From VSJD01 sp041653875 (GTDB lineage Bacteria; Verrucomicrobiota; Kiritimatiellia; JAAZAB01): a stretch of 64,000 nucleotides of DNA. A program made the translations under genes and the position numbers. Location of the stretch: NCBI GenBank assembly GCA_041653875.1, contig JBAZEM010000006.1:54589-118588 (forward strand), written 5' to 3'. Position 1 is the first letter of the stretch. The number at the start of each line of letters is the position of its first letter. Below the pieces are notes generated by a model. That model was not told where the DNA came from, did no database searches, and saw only the letters and a list, made by a program, of their open reading frames with translations. This document shows, piece after piece, positions 40,300-50,378 of this stretch.

Positions 40300-40560
40300 T
40301 GACGCGCTGCAAAAGTCCGCGCCGGTCATGTTCGAGTTGGGCCTTCGGCAACTATGCCGTTCTATCGAACGGCCTCTACACCGGACGGCCTGTCTGAACT
40401 CGACCAGGGGTGTAGTTGCGGTTCGATAGAACCGCTGTGTTTTAAATTTCCTATGCATTAAATTAAGCGCCGAAACGGGGCGACTTTTTTCCATGTAGAG
40501 CCGACTTTATGTCGGCTATCATAGCCGGTGTTCCGCCGTCGGTGCTGGGTTGCGGGTTCC
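40300..40560. repeat. Composite palindromic repeat island (inverted copy)
   Basis: GCCGTTCTATCGAACGGC, GCGGTTCGATAGAACCGC, the linker in reverse (TTTCCTATGCATTAAATTAA), and GTAGAGCCGACTTTATGTCGGCT with CGGCTATC. These are the same modules as at 6872 and 54800. AGGAGG at 40580 is the ribosome site of the next gene. Confidence 0.8.
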
Positions 40561-40592
40561 CGCGTCGGACAATCATTATAGGAGGAGTGAGA

Positions 40593-41012
40593 ATGAAAAC
40601 AATCGCAGTCGCTCTTGGATCGATCGTTGCCTTTGCTCTGTGCGCCATCGGCCAAGACGCCAATGAAACATCCGTTGCAGGAATGCCGCCCGGAATGTCG
40701 GGATCTTACGGAACCGAACAGGCAATCGTCCTCAAAGTTTTCGCGGCCGAAGATGGCGAGGCGCGTTTCCGGGCCTATCAGGTGAAATGGAAGGATCAAG
40801 ACGTAATTGTGTCGGATATGATGGGCGCAACTAACTTCAAGGAAGGGGACAAGATTACATTTATGGTCCAAAACATCCAGATGCCGGTGGGCGGAAAGAA
40901 ACTGAGAATGCTGCAATTCATGATCATGGACTTCAGTTCTTTCATGCCGAAACAAGGCGGGTCGAACCAGGCGGCGGAAGGTATCGGCGCGGAAACCATG
41001 CCGCAGCCTTAA
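40593..41012 (+). CDS. Small secreted protein of unknown function
   Basis: A 139-residue protein with a signal peptide (IAVALGSIVAFALCAIGQ). The compact domain that follows (AIVLKVFAAEDGEARFRAYQVKWKDQDVIVSD...EGDKITFMVQNIQMPVG) reads like a small OB- or SH3-type beta barrel. It has a strong ribosome site (AGGAGG, 8-bp spacing). It precedes the first CsgG-like gene by 39 bp and is probably co-transcribed. Confidence 0.6.
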   Translation: MKTIAVALGSIVAFALCAIGQDANETSVAGMPPGMSGSYGTEQAIVLKVFAAEDGEARFRAYQVKWKDQDVIVSDMMGATNFKEGDKITFMVQNIQMPVGGKKLRMLQFMIMDFSSFMPKQGGSNQAAEGIGAETMPQP

Positions 41013-41051
41013 CGCGGGCCTTAACCAAACCAAGAAAAGGAGATCGAAACC

Positions 41052-42023
41052 ATGAAGACGATAACGAGCGTACTTATGAGCGGCATGATGTGGCTGGGCG
41101 CGGCCGGATTATCGATCGGCGCTGAAACCGGTGAGACGGTCAAGCCGGAAAAGACGCCGATAGTCTATCCGACGGCCATCTTTGCGTTCCAGGAGCGCGG
41201 TTCGGGCGTCAAGGACTATGGCGCCAAGGCGGCGGACATTCTCTTCGCGTCCCTGGCGGCGAATCCGGCCTTGTGCCTGGTGGACCGGGCGGACCTGCAT
41301 AAATCGCTCCAGGAGCATGAACTGAACCTTTCCGGGATCGTGACTCCGGATCAGGCCGTGCAGATCGGCAAATTGACCGGTGCCCGGATCCTGGTGACCG
41401 GCTCCGTGGTGGACGCGGATAAGACCATCTATGTGATCGCCAAGATCATCGGCACGGAGACCAGCCGCGTGTTGGGCGAGTCCGTGAAGGGCAAATCGAG
41501 CGACGATCTCGCGCCCTTAATCGAGCAATTGGCGAAACAGGTGGCGGACACCATTGTCAAGAAAGCCGATCAATTGGTGGCCAAAGAAGTCAAGTTGGAA
41601 GACCGGATTGCCGCATTGAAAACCAAGTTGGGCGATGCCAAGCGACCGGTGGTTGCGATTAACGTCCAGGAGCGCCATGTCGGCCATATCACCATCGACC
41701 CGGCCGCCGAGACGGAATTGACGTTATTCTGCAAGGAAACGGGCTTTGAAGTTTTGGATAAGTCCGGGGACGCCAAAAAAGCCGACATCAGGCTGGAAGG
41801 CGAAGGGTTCAGCGAGTTTGCCATGCGCCACGGGAACTTGGTCAGCGTCAAGGCGCGCCTGGAGGTCAAGGCCATCGACCGCCAGACCGACAAAGTGATT
41901 GCCACGGACCGCCAGACCGCCGTGGTGGTGGACTTGACCGAAGAGATTGCCGGCAAATCCGCGCTCCAAAAAGCCGCGTCCGAGATCGCCGAACGTTTGT
42001 TGCCCAAGATCGTCAATAAGTGA
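41052..42023 (+). CDS. CsgG/FlgO-like secreted protein (1)
   Basis: A 323-residue protein with a signal peptide (MMWLGAAGLSIGAETG). Its CsgG-type domain is: YPTAIFAFQERGSGVKDYGAKAADILFASLAANPALCLVDRADLHKSLQEHELNLSGIVTPDQAVQIGKLTGARILVTGSVV. Residues 200-320 form a second domain with a repeated HVGHITIDPAAE...SEFAMRHG motif. CsgG forms an outer-membrane export pore; FlgO-type domains are common in envelope assembly proteins. There is no lipobox cysteine. It is the first of several CsgG-like proteins in the region. Confidence 0.75.
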   Translation: MKTITSVLMSGMMWLGAAGLSIGAETGETVKPEKTPIVYPTAIFAFQERGSGVKDYGAKAADILFASLAANPALCLVDRADLHKSLQEHELNLSGIVTPDQAVQIGKLTGARILVTGSVVDADKTIYVIAKIIGTETSRVLGESVKGKSSDDLAPLIEQLAKQVADTIVKKADQLVAKEVKLEDRIAALKTKLGDAKRPVVAINVQERHVGHITIDPAAETELTLFCKETGFEVLDKSGDAKKADIRLEGEGFSEFAMRHGNLVSVKARLEVKAIDRQTDKVIATDRQTAVVVDLTEEIAGKSALQKAASEIAERLLPKIVNK

Positions 42024-42049
42024 GAAGACAGGGCTGACGGGAGGCATCT

Positions 42050-43942
42050 ATGGCCTATATCTATTTCAAATGCTCGTGCGGCAAATCGCTGGCCATCGAT
42101 GAGCGCGGTGTTGGCCGAATTATCGAGTGCGTCGATTGCGGCAAGCGGGTGACGGTCCCGGAATGGGAATATGCGTTTACCTGTTCGGAGTGCGACGCAA
42201 CGTTTGGCGCCGCTTCCGGCATCGCCGATGATTGCGCGCGGTGCGTTATTTGCGGGGACAAGTTTATCGTTCCCAGGAATAACGCTCCGTCGCAAAACGA
42301 TCTTGAAGGCGCTTCGATCGGCGAACAAACCGATCGTCCCGTAAACGAAGTCAAACTCCCGGCTTCGGGCGCTGCGCCGAATTCTCCGTTGCCGCCGGCG
42401 GCTTCATCCCGGAAATTGGTTTTCCCCGCGATCGACTGGGCGCGCCTTCAAGTCATGCTCTATCGCTTAACGTCCGTGGTTGTCGTGGTATTCATTGGGG
42501 TGACAGGGTTAAGCTGGTTTGTTTCCAAAGTCTTCCAATCGAACGAAGGACTATCCCGTGAAATCGAACGCAGTTCGAAACAAGGCGACGTGGCGGCGTC
42601 CGTTGCCGTTCTGGAGTCGGCCATCAAGCAATACCCGTTGGCGTTCGCCGGCGGGCGCCGCGCCAGGAAGTTGTTGGCGGATAACAAGACGATCGTTCAG
42701 GATACGACCAACTTGTCCGCCGCGCTCGTGCTGGCCAGGAAAGATACGAATGGCGAGTCCGCCGCCGAGCGCCTGGCCAAAGCCATAAAGAAATATCGTC
42801 GGGCAGCCAACCGCGCCGAAGCCGAAACACTGGAAAAGAATATCCAGGCCCAGCTGAACGATTCGTGGGTGCTTTCCCTGGCGCTGAGAAACGGCCGGGC
42901 GACGGCCGATGTTCCCGCCCGGATCGAATTATTGAAAAAGGCCCTGACGGAGTGTCCTTGCGCCACCAACCGCGCCGACGCGGAAGCGATGATTGCCGCC
43001 GCCGGACAGCAATTACGGGAAACTGCCGGACTTGACCAGGCCATCCAACACGCCCGGAAGGAAGGCGATCCCTCTGAGAACGCCAAACTGCTTGCCGATG
43101 CGCTGGCCAAATATCCCCAAGCGACAAATCGGGAAGCCGCGTTGGGATTGTTGAAAAATTTACAGACGCAGGCAGGTGGGCAAGTCAAGGATCCCCTCTT
43201 GCAGGCGATTGTCAGCGCCAGGGCGCAAGACACCTTTGCCGCCGCCATCCGGGTGCTCACCGAGGCTTTGAAAATCAACAAAGATTCTCCCTATCGGGTC
43301 GAGGCGGAGCAGGTGTTGGCCGTTTATCAGAAACAATCGCTCGAAAGGACGACGGAACAAAAATCGGCCGTGACGGATTACATCGAAGAAGCCACGGATG
43401 CGTTGGCAAGCAGCGGATATGTCTTCCTGCCGCCGAACAAGGCCTTGGCCGGCGCCGGCGGAGTGTTGAGCTTATACGATAGTCCCTTGGCCAATAAAAT
43501 TATCGCGATGAATTATGGCGTTGAGGTCAGACTTCGTAAAATCGCGGGCAAAAAAAATAAAGACGGCGCCGGCGGTCCGCCCCCGGCGGATTCCCTGCAT
43601 TATGTTCCACGCCTGATTCTTTCGGCGAAAAACGGGGAAATTCCTCGGGGAAATATCGTTGTCATCGAGTATTACCTCGCCGATTATCAGGACAAGGCCG
43701 CCGGGCAAAGAGCGAAGGTCGAGCGCATCACGTTCCCGAAGATATCCAAAGGGCAGGCCCTGGCGGTGGATTGTCGGGGGATTGAGTGCAGTCCGCCGGT
43801 CAAAGGCGCCGCGTCAAAAAAAGAGGCCGGCAATAAATTGTACGGCATCATTGTCAGCGTGTACGGCAAAGGCAGTGAATTGCTCCTGCAGAAATGTTCA
43901 ATGGCCAAACTGGTCAAGGAATGCAGTGTGCAGACCTATTGA
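42050..43942 (+). CDS. Zinc-ribbon membrane protein with helical repeats
   Basis: A 630-residue protein. The N-terminus has two zinc ribbons (CSCGK...CVDCGK; CSECD...CVICGDK). A membrane helix (SVVVVVFIGVTGLSWFVSKVF, about 145-166) is followed by several helical units of about 65 residues (for example ALVLARKDTNGESAAERLAKAIKKY and ALRNGRATADVPARIELLKKAL). The C-terminal domain of about 170 residues (VEVRLRKIAGKKNKDG...IECSPPVKG) is unfamiliar. It is most likely an inner-membrane scaffold or adaptor. Confidence 0.6.
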   Translation: MAYIYFKCSCGKSLAIDERGVGRIIECVDCGKRVTVPEWEYAFTCSECDATFGAASGIADDCARCVICGDKFIVPRNNAPSQNDLEGASIGEQTDRPVNEVKLPASGAAPNSPLPPAASSRKLVFPAIDWARLQVMLYRLTSVVVVVFIGVTGLSWFVSKVFQSNEGLSREIERSSKQGDVAASVAVLESAIKQYPLAFAGGRRARKLLADNKTIVQDTTNLSAALVLARKDTNGESAAERLAKAIKKYRRAANRAEAETLEKNIQAQLNDSWVLSLALRNGRATADVPARIELLKKALTECPCATNRADAEAMIAAAGQQLRETAGLDQAIQHARKEGDPSENAKLLADALAKYPQATNREAALGLLKNLQTQAGGQVKDPLLQAIVSARAQDTFAAAIRVLTEALKINKDSPYRVEAEQVLAVYQKQSLERTTEQKSAVTDYIEEATDALASSGYVFLPPNKALAGAGGVLSLYDSPLANKIIAMNYGVEVRLRKIAGKKNKDGAGGPPPADSLHYVPRLILSAKNGEIPRGNIVVIEYYLADYQDKAAGQRAKVERITFPKISKGQALAVDCRGIECSPPVKGAASKKEAGNKLYGIIVSVYGKGSELLLQKCSMAKLVKECSVQTY

Positions 43943-44010
43943 ACCGGCAAATGAATGGGCCATTCGTTTGTGAAATATGCGGACATTTTGGAATATACGA
44001 GGAGACAACG

Positions 44011-47000
44011 ATGAGTAGGCTGATCGTCAGGATGTTATACTCAACGGTTCATCGTTGGAACTGTGCCATGCGCGTCACCTTGCATTTTTCACTCGCATTC
44101 ACTTGGCGGCATTGCGTTGTCCTTGTCTGTATTATGGCCGTTGTGGCGGTTGTCGCCAAGGCCGATACGCACTATGTGTCCCTCGCGGGAACGTCAGCCT
44201 CCCCTTATACGAACTGGGCGGAGGCGGCTAATTCGATCCAGGCGGCCGTGAACGTTGCCGGCGACGGGGACGAAGTTGTGGTGGCTGACGGGGACTACAT
44301 CCTTTCCGAACAAATCGTCATCGCCAAGGGAATCACGGTCCGGAGCGATCTCGGGCGTTCGATGTGTCGGATTGACGGCGACAATGTGTGCCGATGTATT
44401 TGGCTTGCCCACAGTAACGCCGTAGTCAGCGGGTTTACCATTACGCGGGGCTTGGCCGGCCAAGGGGGCCAATCTGACGGCGGTGGGGGGATTTATGTTG
44501 ACCGGGCCGGCACGGTGCGCGACTGCAGCATTGCCGATAATATTTGCTCCAATATCTACGGCGTAATGTGTGGCGGAGGAATATATCTTTCGGGTGGAGG
44601 GACAATCCAAAATTGCCTTGTGTCAGGCAATATAGCCGACAGTAGCGTAGCATCCGAGGGCGGCGGCATTTACATGTCTGGCGGTCTTGTCGAAAATTGC
44701 CTTGTTATCGGCAATATTAATCGGCCGACAGGTTCGGGATGGGGCGGCGGCATTTATCTTGAAACGGGCATCGCGAATCATTGCACGATCGTGAATAACA
44801 GCGGCGTATATTCGGGTGGCGGCGTATATCTGAAGTCCGGCGTCGTCGTCAATTCCATCGTTCTTTACAACCAGGCGACAGGATATCAGGAGTGTCGTAT
44901 AGTTGGCGGCGGGTCGGTTTCATTCACCTGTTGCACCTGGTATGATGGAATGTCATACGATGCCGGCAATGTGTATAATAAAGACCCGCTTTTTGTCGAT
45001 TATACGAACGGCGACTTCCATCTGCAGGAGGGCTCCCCATGCATCGATGCTGGGGCGACAACGGATGTTGTGACGGTGGACTACGAGTATGCGACCCGTC
45101 CTTTGGACGGCAATGTGGACGGGAATTTTCGCGTGGATATGGGCGCATTCGAATACCGTGTGACAGACCTGCGTTGCAGTGTGGCGGTGAACACCAACCA
45201 GGGCTTCGATCCATTGCCGGTGCGATGCGAGTGCTTTACGGGCGGGACAAATCTCGATGGCCTGTATTACCGGTGGGACTTCGATAACGACGGCCATATC
45301 GATCTTGCCGGCCCGGATTTGGCGGTGGTGACGAATACCTACACCAATTGGGGCTGGAAGACGATCACGGTGATGGTGAGCAATGTGGCGGGAGAAGCAG
45401 CGTCAGCGGCATTGACGAATGCTGTCAAGGTCGGTCATCCGTTGGTCTATGTCTCCCCCTCCGGCTCGAGTGTGTTTCCTTATACGAACTGGACGATGGC
45501 CGCAACGAACCTGAATTCGATTGACGATCTGTTGGTGGATGGAACTGAGGTTGTCGTAACGAACGGCCATTATGACCTTTCTCAGGAATTTTCCCTGAAT
45601 TTTGCCGTCACTTTAAGGAGCGTGAACGGCTGGAGGCAAACGACCTTGGATGGCAACGATATAACCCGTTGCGTTCGGCTTGCGCACTCTGGCGCCGTGG
45701 TTGACGGATTTACGCTGACCCGCGGTTCCGCTTTAAGTGGCGGCGGCGCCTATCTCAACGGCGGTACGGTGCGGAACTGCTGGATTCACGGCAATCGCGC
45801 TCGCAACGGTGGAATTTCCGGCGGCGGCGGCGTCTGTATGTACGGCGGAAGATTGGCAAACTCTTTGATTACCGGCAACAGTGCGGCCTCAAGTCCGGTC
45901 AACGAAGCCAATACGCGCGGCGGCGGCGTTTGGCTGAATAATGGCGGCATTGTCGAGTTCTGCACTATTATGGCTAATTCCATTTCATCCGGGCGAGGAG
46001 GTGGCGGGTTGTACGGAGGCGGTTCAGCATCCTCCGGGGGCACCCTCTACAATTGCATAATCTGGGGAAACACGGCGCCGACCGGCGCGAACATCGGTCA
46101 ATGGAATAACTGCATCGGCGCTTATTACACGTGTTCGACTCTGACAGGTTATATGGCGAGCATGGAGGGGAATATCACAAACAATCCGTGCCTGAGCGCC
46201 GACTGGCATCTTCTGGCCGGGTCGCCGTGCATCAATGCGGGAACGAACCTTTCCACTGCGCCTATGGACATGGAAGGGATATCGAGGGACCTGGCCGGAA
46301 ATCCGGACATGGGTTCCTTTGAATACAACGGAACGACCTATCCGCCAATGATTACGGATCATCCTCTGTCGCAGGCCAAAAACCCGGGGTCAACGGCAAC
46401 CTTCAGTGTGGCGGTGGTGGGGATCGCGCCGCTGTATTACCAATGGCAGAAAAACGGCGTGAACATTGCATCGGCGAACAGCACGAACTATATGATCAAT
46501 CCGGTAATGGACTGGAGTGCGGGGGGATACCGTTGTCTGGTAAGCAACGCGGCAGGTGTTGTGGAGAGCGCGGTGGCGGTGCTGAACGTGAACGCGCCGG
46601 TGGCGATCGCGACTCAGCCGCAATCGCGCGCGAACAATCCGGGTTCGTCGGCGAGCTTCACTGTGGCGGCGACGGGGACCGCGCCGCTGTGTTACCAGTG
46701 GCAGAAAAACGGCGCGAACATTGAATTGGCGAGCAATACGATCTACATGATCGATTCGGTGGCGGCTGGTGACGCGGGGGCGTACCTTTGCCTGGTAAGC
46801 AACGTAGTCGGGGTGGTGGCAAGCGCGGTGGCGGTGCTGAGCGTAAACGCGCCGGTGGCGATCGCGACTCAGCCGCAATCGCGCGCGAACAATCCGGGTT
46901 CGTCGGCAACCTTCACTGTGGCGGCGACGGGGACCGCGCCGCTGTATTACCAGTGGCAGAAAAACGGCACGAACATCGAATCGGCAAGCAATACGATCTA

Positions 47001-48411
47001 CACGATCGATCCGGTAACGCTCGGCGACGTGGGGACATACCGTTGCCTGATAAGCAACGTGGTCGGTGTTGTGGAGAGCGACGCGGCCCTGTTGGGCGTA
47101 AATAATCCGGTGGCAATCACAACTCAGCCGGAATCGCAAACGATCAATCCGGGCGCATCCGCGAGCTTTACGGTGGTGGCGACGGGGACCGCGCCGCTGT
47201 GTTACCAATGGCAGAAAAATGGAGTGAACATTGGTTCGGCTAACAGTGCGACCTATATGATTGCTTCGGTAACGGATGGTGACGCGGGGGAGTACCGTTG
47301 CATAGTGAGCAACATGGCCGGCTCGGCCACAAGCGCCGTGGCAGTTCTGACCGTGCAAAAGGCGCTGCCGCCTCTTGCCCCCACGGGCGTGTTCGCCAGT
47401 GACGGAGAATACACCGACAAGGTGCGCGTAACCTGGAATGCGGTAGGCGAGGCAACCGGCTACCAGGTCTGGCGGAGTGCAAGCAATAACATCGCGATCG
47501 CCTCCAACCTGGCAACCACCGCAACGACAACCTACGACGATCTGAACGCCGCCACGATGCCCGGAACTGTTTTTTATTACTGGGTGAGGGCCGTAAACGC
47601 CGCGGGCGCCGGCGGTTTCAGCACAAACGATCCCGGCTATGTGAGACCCGCCATCGGGCCGACCATCAAGGCCAATGGCACGGTGGGGGATGTCGCCGTC
47701 AATTATCCGGACGCTATGGAAATCACCATCGAAATTAACGAGATCAACAATGAGGGGGCGCCTGCTGATTGGTGGGTTCTTTCGCTGGCCGGATCGTCCT
47801 GGTACTACTTGAATAATGCAGTTGAGTGGACGCCGTTCGATGGCGACCTTTCTAATTGTCATCCGCTGTACCAGGGCGGTTTATTCAATCTGCCGTCCAC
47901 GCTGTTGCCGGTGTTGAATATACCCGGCTTGCCGGTTAGTTCATATTCGTTCTGGTTCGCGGTCGATGCGCAGATGGATGGAATTCTGAACGTGGATGGG
48001 CAGATCCTGGTTGATTCAGTGAATGTCACCATGCTTTCGACGTTGCCCGCGCCCCGTATTAAGGCCAATGGCGCAACTGGTATTGTCAACGTCAATTATC
48101 CCGATACTGTGTCAATCGCCGTGGATCTGACTGCCAGGGCTTATGCCGGTGTACCTGTCGATTGGTGGGTGCTTCTTTGTGCCGGCTCGTCTTGGTTTTA
48201 TATGGATGGCACGGTGGGCTGGACGCAGGCTGGTGTTTTGCGGCCGGTGTACCAGGGTGCTTTGGGCAATCTGCCGGCCGTTGAAGTGTTGAATGTTCCC
48301 GGTTTAGGAATTGGCTCATATACGTTCTATTTTGCTGTCGATCTGCCGATGAATGGGATTCTGGATTTGGAACAGGTTTGGGTAGATTCGGTGACGGTAA
48401 ACGTTCGGTAA
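44011..48411 (+). CDS. Giant secreted beta-helix/Ig-like protein
   Basis: A 1,466-residue protein. An anchor or signal segment comes first (HCVVLVCIMAVVAVVAKA). Parallel beta-helix blocks (HYVSLAGTSASPYTNW, CGGGIYLSGGGTIQNC, GGGIYLETGIANHCTI) then occupy about residues 60-760, interrupted by a PKD-like domain (LYYRWDFDNDGHIDLAG). Four tandem Ig-like domains follow (each with TGTAPLxYQWQKNG and YRCxVSN), then an Fn3-like domain and two related terminal domains (WWVLSLAGSSWYY, WWVLLCAGSSWFY). The start has GAGGAGA eight bases upstream. The architecture suits a surface adhesin or matrix protein. Confidence 0.8.
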   Translation: MSRLIVRMLYSTVHRWNCAMRVTLHFSLAFTWRHCVVLVCIMAVVAVVAKADTHYVSLAGTSASPYTNWAEAANSIQAAVNVAGDGDEVVVADGDYILSEQIVIAKGITVRSDLGRSMCRIDGDNVCRCIWLAHSNAVVSGFTITRGLAGQGGQSDGGGGIYVDRAGTVRDCSIADNICSNIYGVMCGGGIYLSGGGTIQNCLVSGNIADSSVASEGGGIYMSGGLVENCLVIGNINRPTGSGWGGGIYLETGIANHCTIVNNSGVYSGGGVYLKSGVVVNSIVLYNQATGYQECRIVGGGSVSFTCCTWYDGMSYDAGNVYNKDPLFVDYTNGDFHLQEGSPCIDAGATTDVVTVDYEYATRPLDGNVDGNFRVDMGAFEYRVTDLRCSVAVNTNQGFDPLPVRCECFTGGTNLDGLYYRWDFDNDGHIDLAGPDLAVVTNTYTNWGWKTITVMVSNVAGEAASAALTNAVKVGHPLVYVSPSGSSVFPYTNWTMAATNLNSIDDLLVDGTEVVVTNGHYDLSQEFSLNFAVTLRSVNGWRQTTLDGNDITRCVRLAHSGAVVDGFTLTRGSALSGGGAYLNGGTVRNCWIHGNRARNGGISGGGGVCMYGGRLANSLITGNSAASSPVNEANTRGGGVWLNNGGIVEFCTIMANSISSGRGGGGLYGGGSASSGGTLYNCIIWGNTAPTGANIGQWNNCIGAYYTCSTLTGYMASMEGNITNNPCLSADWHLLAGSPCINAGTNLSTAPMDMEGISRDLAGNPDMGSFEYNGTTYPPMITDHPLSQAKNPGSTATFSVAVVGIAPLYYQWQKNGVNIASANSTNYMINPVMDWSAGGYRCLVSNAAGVVESAVAVLNVNAPVAIATQPQSRANNPGSSASFTVAATGTAPLCYQWQKNGANIELASNTIYMIDSVAAGDAGAYLCLVSNVVGVVASAVAVLSVNAPVAIATQPQSRANNPGSSATFTVAATGTAPLYYQWQKNGTNIESASNTIYTIDPVTLGDVGTYRCLISNVVGVVESDAALLGVNNPVAITTQPESQTINPGASASFTVVATGTAPLCYQWQKNGVNIGSANSATYMIASVTDGDAGEYRCIVSNMAGSATSAVAVLTVQKALPPLAPTGVFASDGEYTDKVRVTWNAVGEATGYQVWRSASNNIAIASNLATTATTTYDDLNAATMPGTVFYYWVRAVNAAGAGGFSTNDPGYVRPAIGPTIKANGTVGDVAVNYPDAMEITIEINEINNEGAPADWWVLSLAGSSWYYLNNAVEWTPFDGDLSNCHPLYQGGLFNLPSTLLPVLNIPGLPVSSYSFWFAVDAQMDGILNVDGQILVDSVNVTMLSTLPAPRIKANGATGIVNVNYPDTVSIAVDLTARAYAGVPVDWWVLLCAGSSWFYMDGTVGWTQAGVLRPVYQGALGNLPAVEVLNVPGLGIGSYTFYFAVDLPMNGILDLEQVWVDSVTVNVR

Positions 48412-48505
48412 TTTGGGATGGAATCCTGACAACAAATACAGCAGTTTCGGGGGCGGCAACGTTGACATGGTTGTCCCGGCTCTCTCGCTTGAGTATGGAT
48501 CAATC

Positions 48506-49513
48506 ATGAAGTCTCGAAACCAAAAGCTTTTCGCCCTGTTACTGATCCTTGCCGGAATTGGAATGGGGTATCTATGGCCGGCCGAAGCCGGCGCGGCGGG
48601 GACGGCGCAGATCAGTCTGAGCGGGGCGGTCTATCATGGCAATGAGCCGGATTTGGGGTTGACTGACTTTTGGTTGGCCACTTTGTCGAAACAGGCAACC
48701 ATTAAAGTGCTTGAGCGCGCAGATATGCGCGCCATTCTGGGAGAGCTTTCCCTGGCGGGGGTGAGCGACGACTCAGCGCGCCAGGTCCGGTTGGGCCGAT
48801 TGCTGGGGGTCGAATATTTTGCATGGATTAAAGCGTCGGACGAACAGGCCCTTTTGGAAGTTGTCGAGGCGGCGACCGGCCGGGGTGTCACGGTCGTTCC
48901 TGTGCGCTTCGCCAAGGGGCATTTCGCCGATATCCTGCCAAAATTAGCGGAGCAAGCGGCTCAGGCGGTTAGCAAGCCACCGCCAGCTCCATCGCAGGTC
49001 GCGCCATCGCTTGCGTTTTCGAACCCCCGCTTTTCCACTTCCAACGAGACTGTGCAAGCGGCGGTGGAAAAAGTCATGGCCGATTTATCGGGCGCCTGGG
49101 CCGGTTCCGGCATTACGATGCTGCCGCGCCGTTTTGCGGCGGATGCGGTACAGGAACGCTGGCGGCAGGAAAAGGGACTGGTGGAAGACACCTCGCAAGG
49201 CCAGGCATTCCTGGGCGCCGATTACATTCTGGGCGTTGCCGTTGACGCCACGAATCGGATCGAATTGATCATGGTCGAAACGGTAACTGGGCGCCGGCTC
49301 GGGAAAAAGGAAATGCCTCTTGAGGTGGCGCGGACGACTGAAGGATTGAAAACCATGAAGGAATGGGGGTTGGACCGATTGAAGCCGCTCATGAAGACTC
49401 CTTCCATCCTTCCTCCTGCCGCAGTATGCATTAGCCGATCTGGGACCGGAAATCCTCGCTCCTTTAACAAACGGCGACGCGGAAGCCATGCGGCGAATAG
49501 AGGATCGCGTTAG
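48506..49513 (+). CDS. CsgG/FlgO-like secreted protein (2), frameshifted near its end
   Basis: A 335-residue frame. It has a signal peptide (LFALLLILAGIGMGYLWPAEAG) and CsgG-like domain (FWLATLSKQATIKVLERADMRAILGELSLAGVSDDSARQVRLGRLLGVEYFAW), then a second domain (VMADLSGAWAGSGITML...). From about 49400 the frame turns into an arginine/serine-rich tail with no repeat of the earlier style. A second frame from about 49410 reads YALADLGPEILAPLTNGDAEAM and joins the downstream gene, so one longer protein was probably split by a one-base change. Confidence 0.65.
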   Translation: MKSRNQKLFALLLILAGIGMGYLWPAEAGAAGTAQISLSGAVYHGNEPDLGLTDFWLATLSKQATIKVLERADMRAILGELSLAGVSDDSARQVRLGRLLGVEYFAWIKASDEQALLEVVEAATGRGVTVVPVRFAKGHFADILPKLAEQAAQAVSKPPPAPSQVAPSLAFSNPRFSTSNETVQAAVEKVMADLSGAWAGSGITMLPRRFAADAVQERWRQEKGLVEDTSQGQAFLGADYILGVAVDATNRIELIMVETVTGRRLGKKEMPLEVARTTEGLKTMKEWGLDRLKPLMKTPSILPPAAVCISRSGTGNPRSFNKRRRGSHAANRGSR

Positions 49514-50378
49514 TCTGGCTGCTCAGGAATACAATCGCGTTGCCCTAACCATTGTTCGCGAAGCTAAAATAGCGCTGGGACAGGATATCGGCATTATCAA
49601 ATCCCCCCCGAGAGACCTTTACGAAGACACGGAGAAGGATTGGGTGATGGCTGTGGAAAAAAAGGCTGTGGACGGCGACCTATTCTTTATAGTGATCGCG
49701 GGGGTGCTTTGTTACAATGGATACGCTAATGTCCCTGTTGATCGACAGAGGGGCATAGCATTGTGGCAAAAGGCCGCAAACTCAAACTGCGGGCTGGCCA
49801 AGTTGCGGATGGGGCAATGCTATGTAAATGGGGAGGTGCTCCCTCATGATTTAAAGAAGGCGGCGGTGTATTTTCGCGAAGCCGGCGAATTGGGAGTGCC
49901 AATTGGGTGGGATAACCTCGGATGTCTTTATAATGGCTGGCAGGGATGGTCTCCACGTGACCTTAATAAAGCCATGGATTACTGGGCAAAGTCCGCTCAA
50001 ATGGGTTATGCCAAGTCGCAATTCAATCTCGGTTTTTATTACTGCAATGGAGATGAGGCTTTTCCTGTCAACAAGGAACTGGGGATTCAATGGATGCGGG
50101 CCGCGGCCTCCAATGGGCACACGCGCGCCATATCGTATCTTGCCGACTATGTCGATAAAAAACCTGCCCCAAGAACATTGCCGTCCGTCATTGAGGATAA
50201 AAGCGCCGAGGTCGTTTCAACCTTCATTGAGTTCGATAAAATCAAGGAAAACGTTGCGGGAACGAAGGTTTCTGCGGTGTGTTTTGTGGATTCCTACGAT
50301 CCAGCTAAACCCGGCGGAAGTAGTACCCCGTCCCAAATGTCGCGGCCGGTCAAAAACGGACGATTTTCGCCGGTTTGA
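49488..50378 (+). CDS. Sel1-repeat protein, likely 3' part of the preceding frameshifted gene
   Basis: A 296-residue frame with Sel1/TPR-type units: RGIALWQKAANSNCGLAKLRMGQCYVNGE, LKKAAVYFREAGELGVPIGWDNLGCLYNG, LNKAMDYWAKSAQMGYAKSQFNLGFYYCNGD, and LGIQWMRAAASNGHTRAISYLADY. Its ATG (49488) is probably not genuine: the same frame is open upstream to about 49393 and reads like continuous protein. Sel1 repeats bind partner proteins. It overlaps the next frame by 4 bp (50375-50378). Confidence 0.65.
   Translation: MRRIEDRVSLAAQEYNRVALTIVREAKIALGQDIGIIKSPPRDLYEDTEKDWVMAVEKKAVDGDLFFIVIAGVLCYNGYANVPVDRQRGIALWQKAANSNCGLAKLRMGQCYVNGEVLPHDLKKAAVYFREAGELGVPIGWDNLGCLYNGWQGWSPRDLNKAMDYWAKSAQMGYAKSQFNLGFYYCNGDEAFPVNKELGIQWMRAAASNGHTRAISYLADYVDKKPAPRTLPSVIEDKSAEVVSTFIEFDKIKENVAGTKVSAVCFVDSYDPAKPGGSSTPSQMSRPVKNGRFSPV

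Noticed and set aside
46390..47862. 490-residue open frame antisense to the Ig-like domains
   Set aside because: Its repeats are just the complement of the Ig repeats; no signal, no ribosome site, arginine/histidine-rich.
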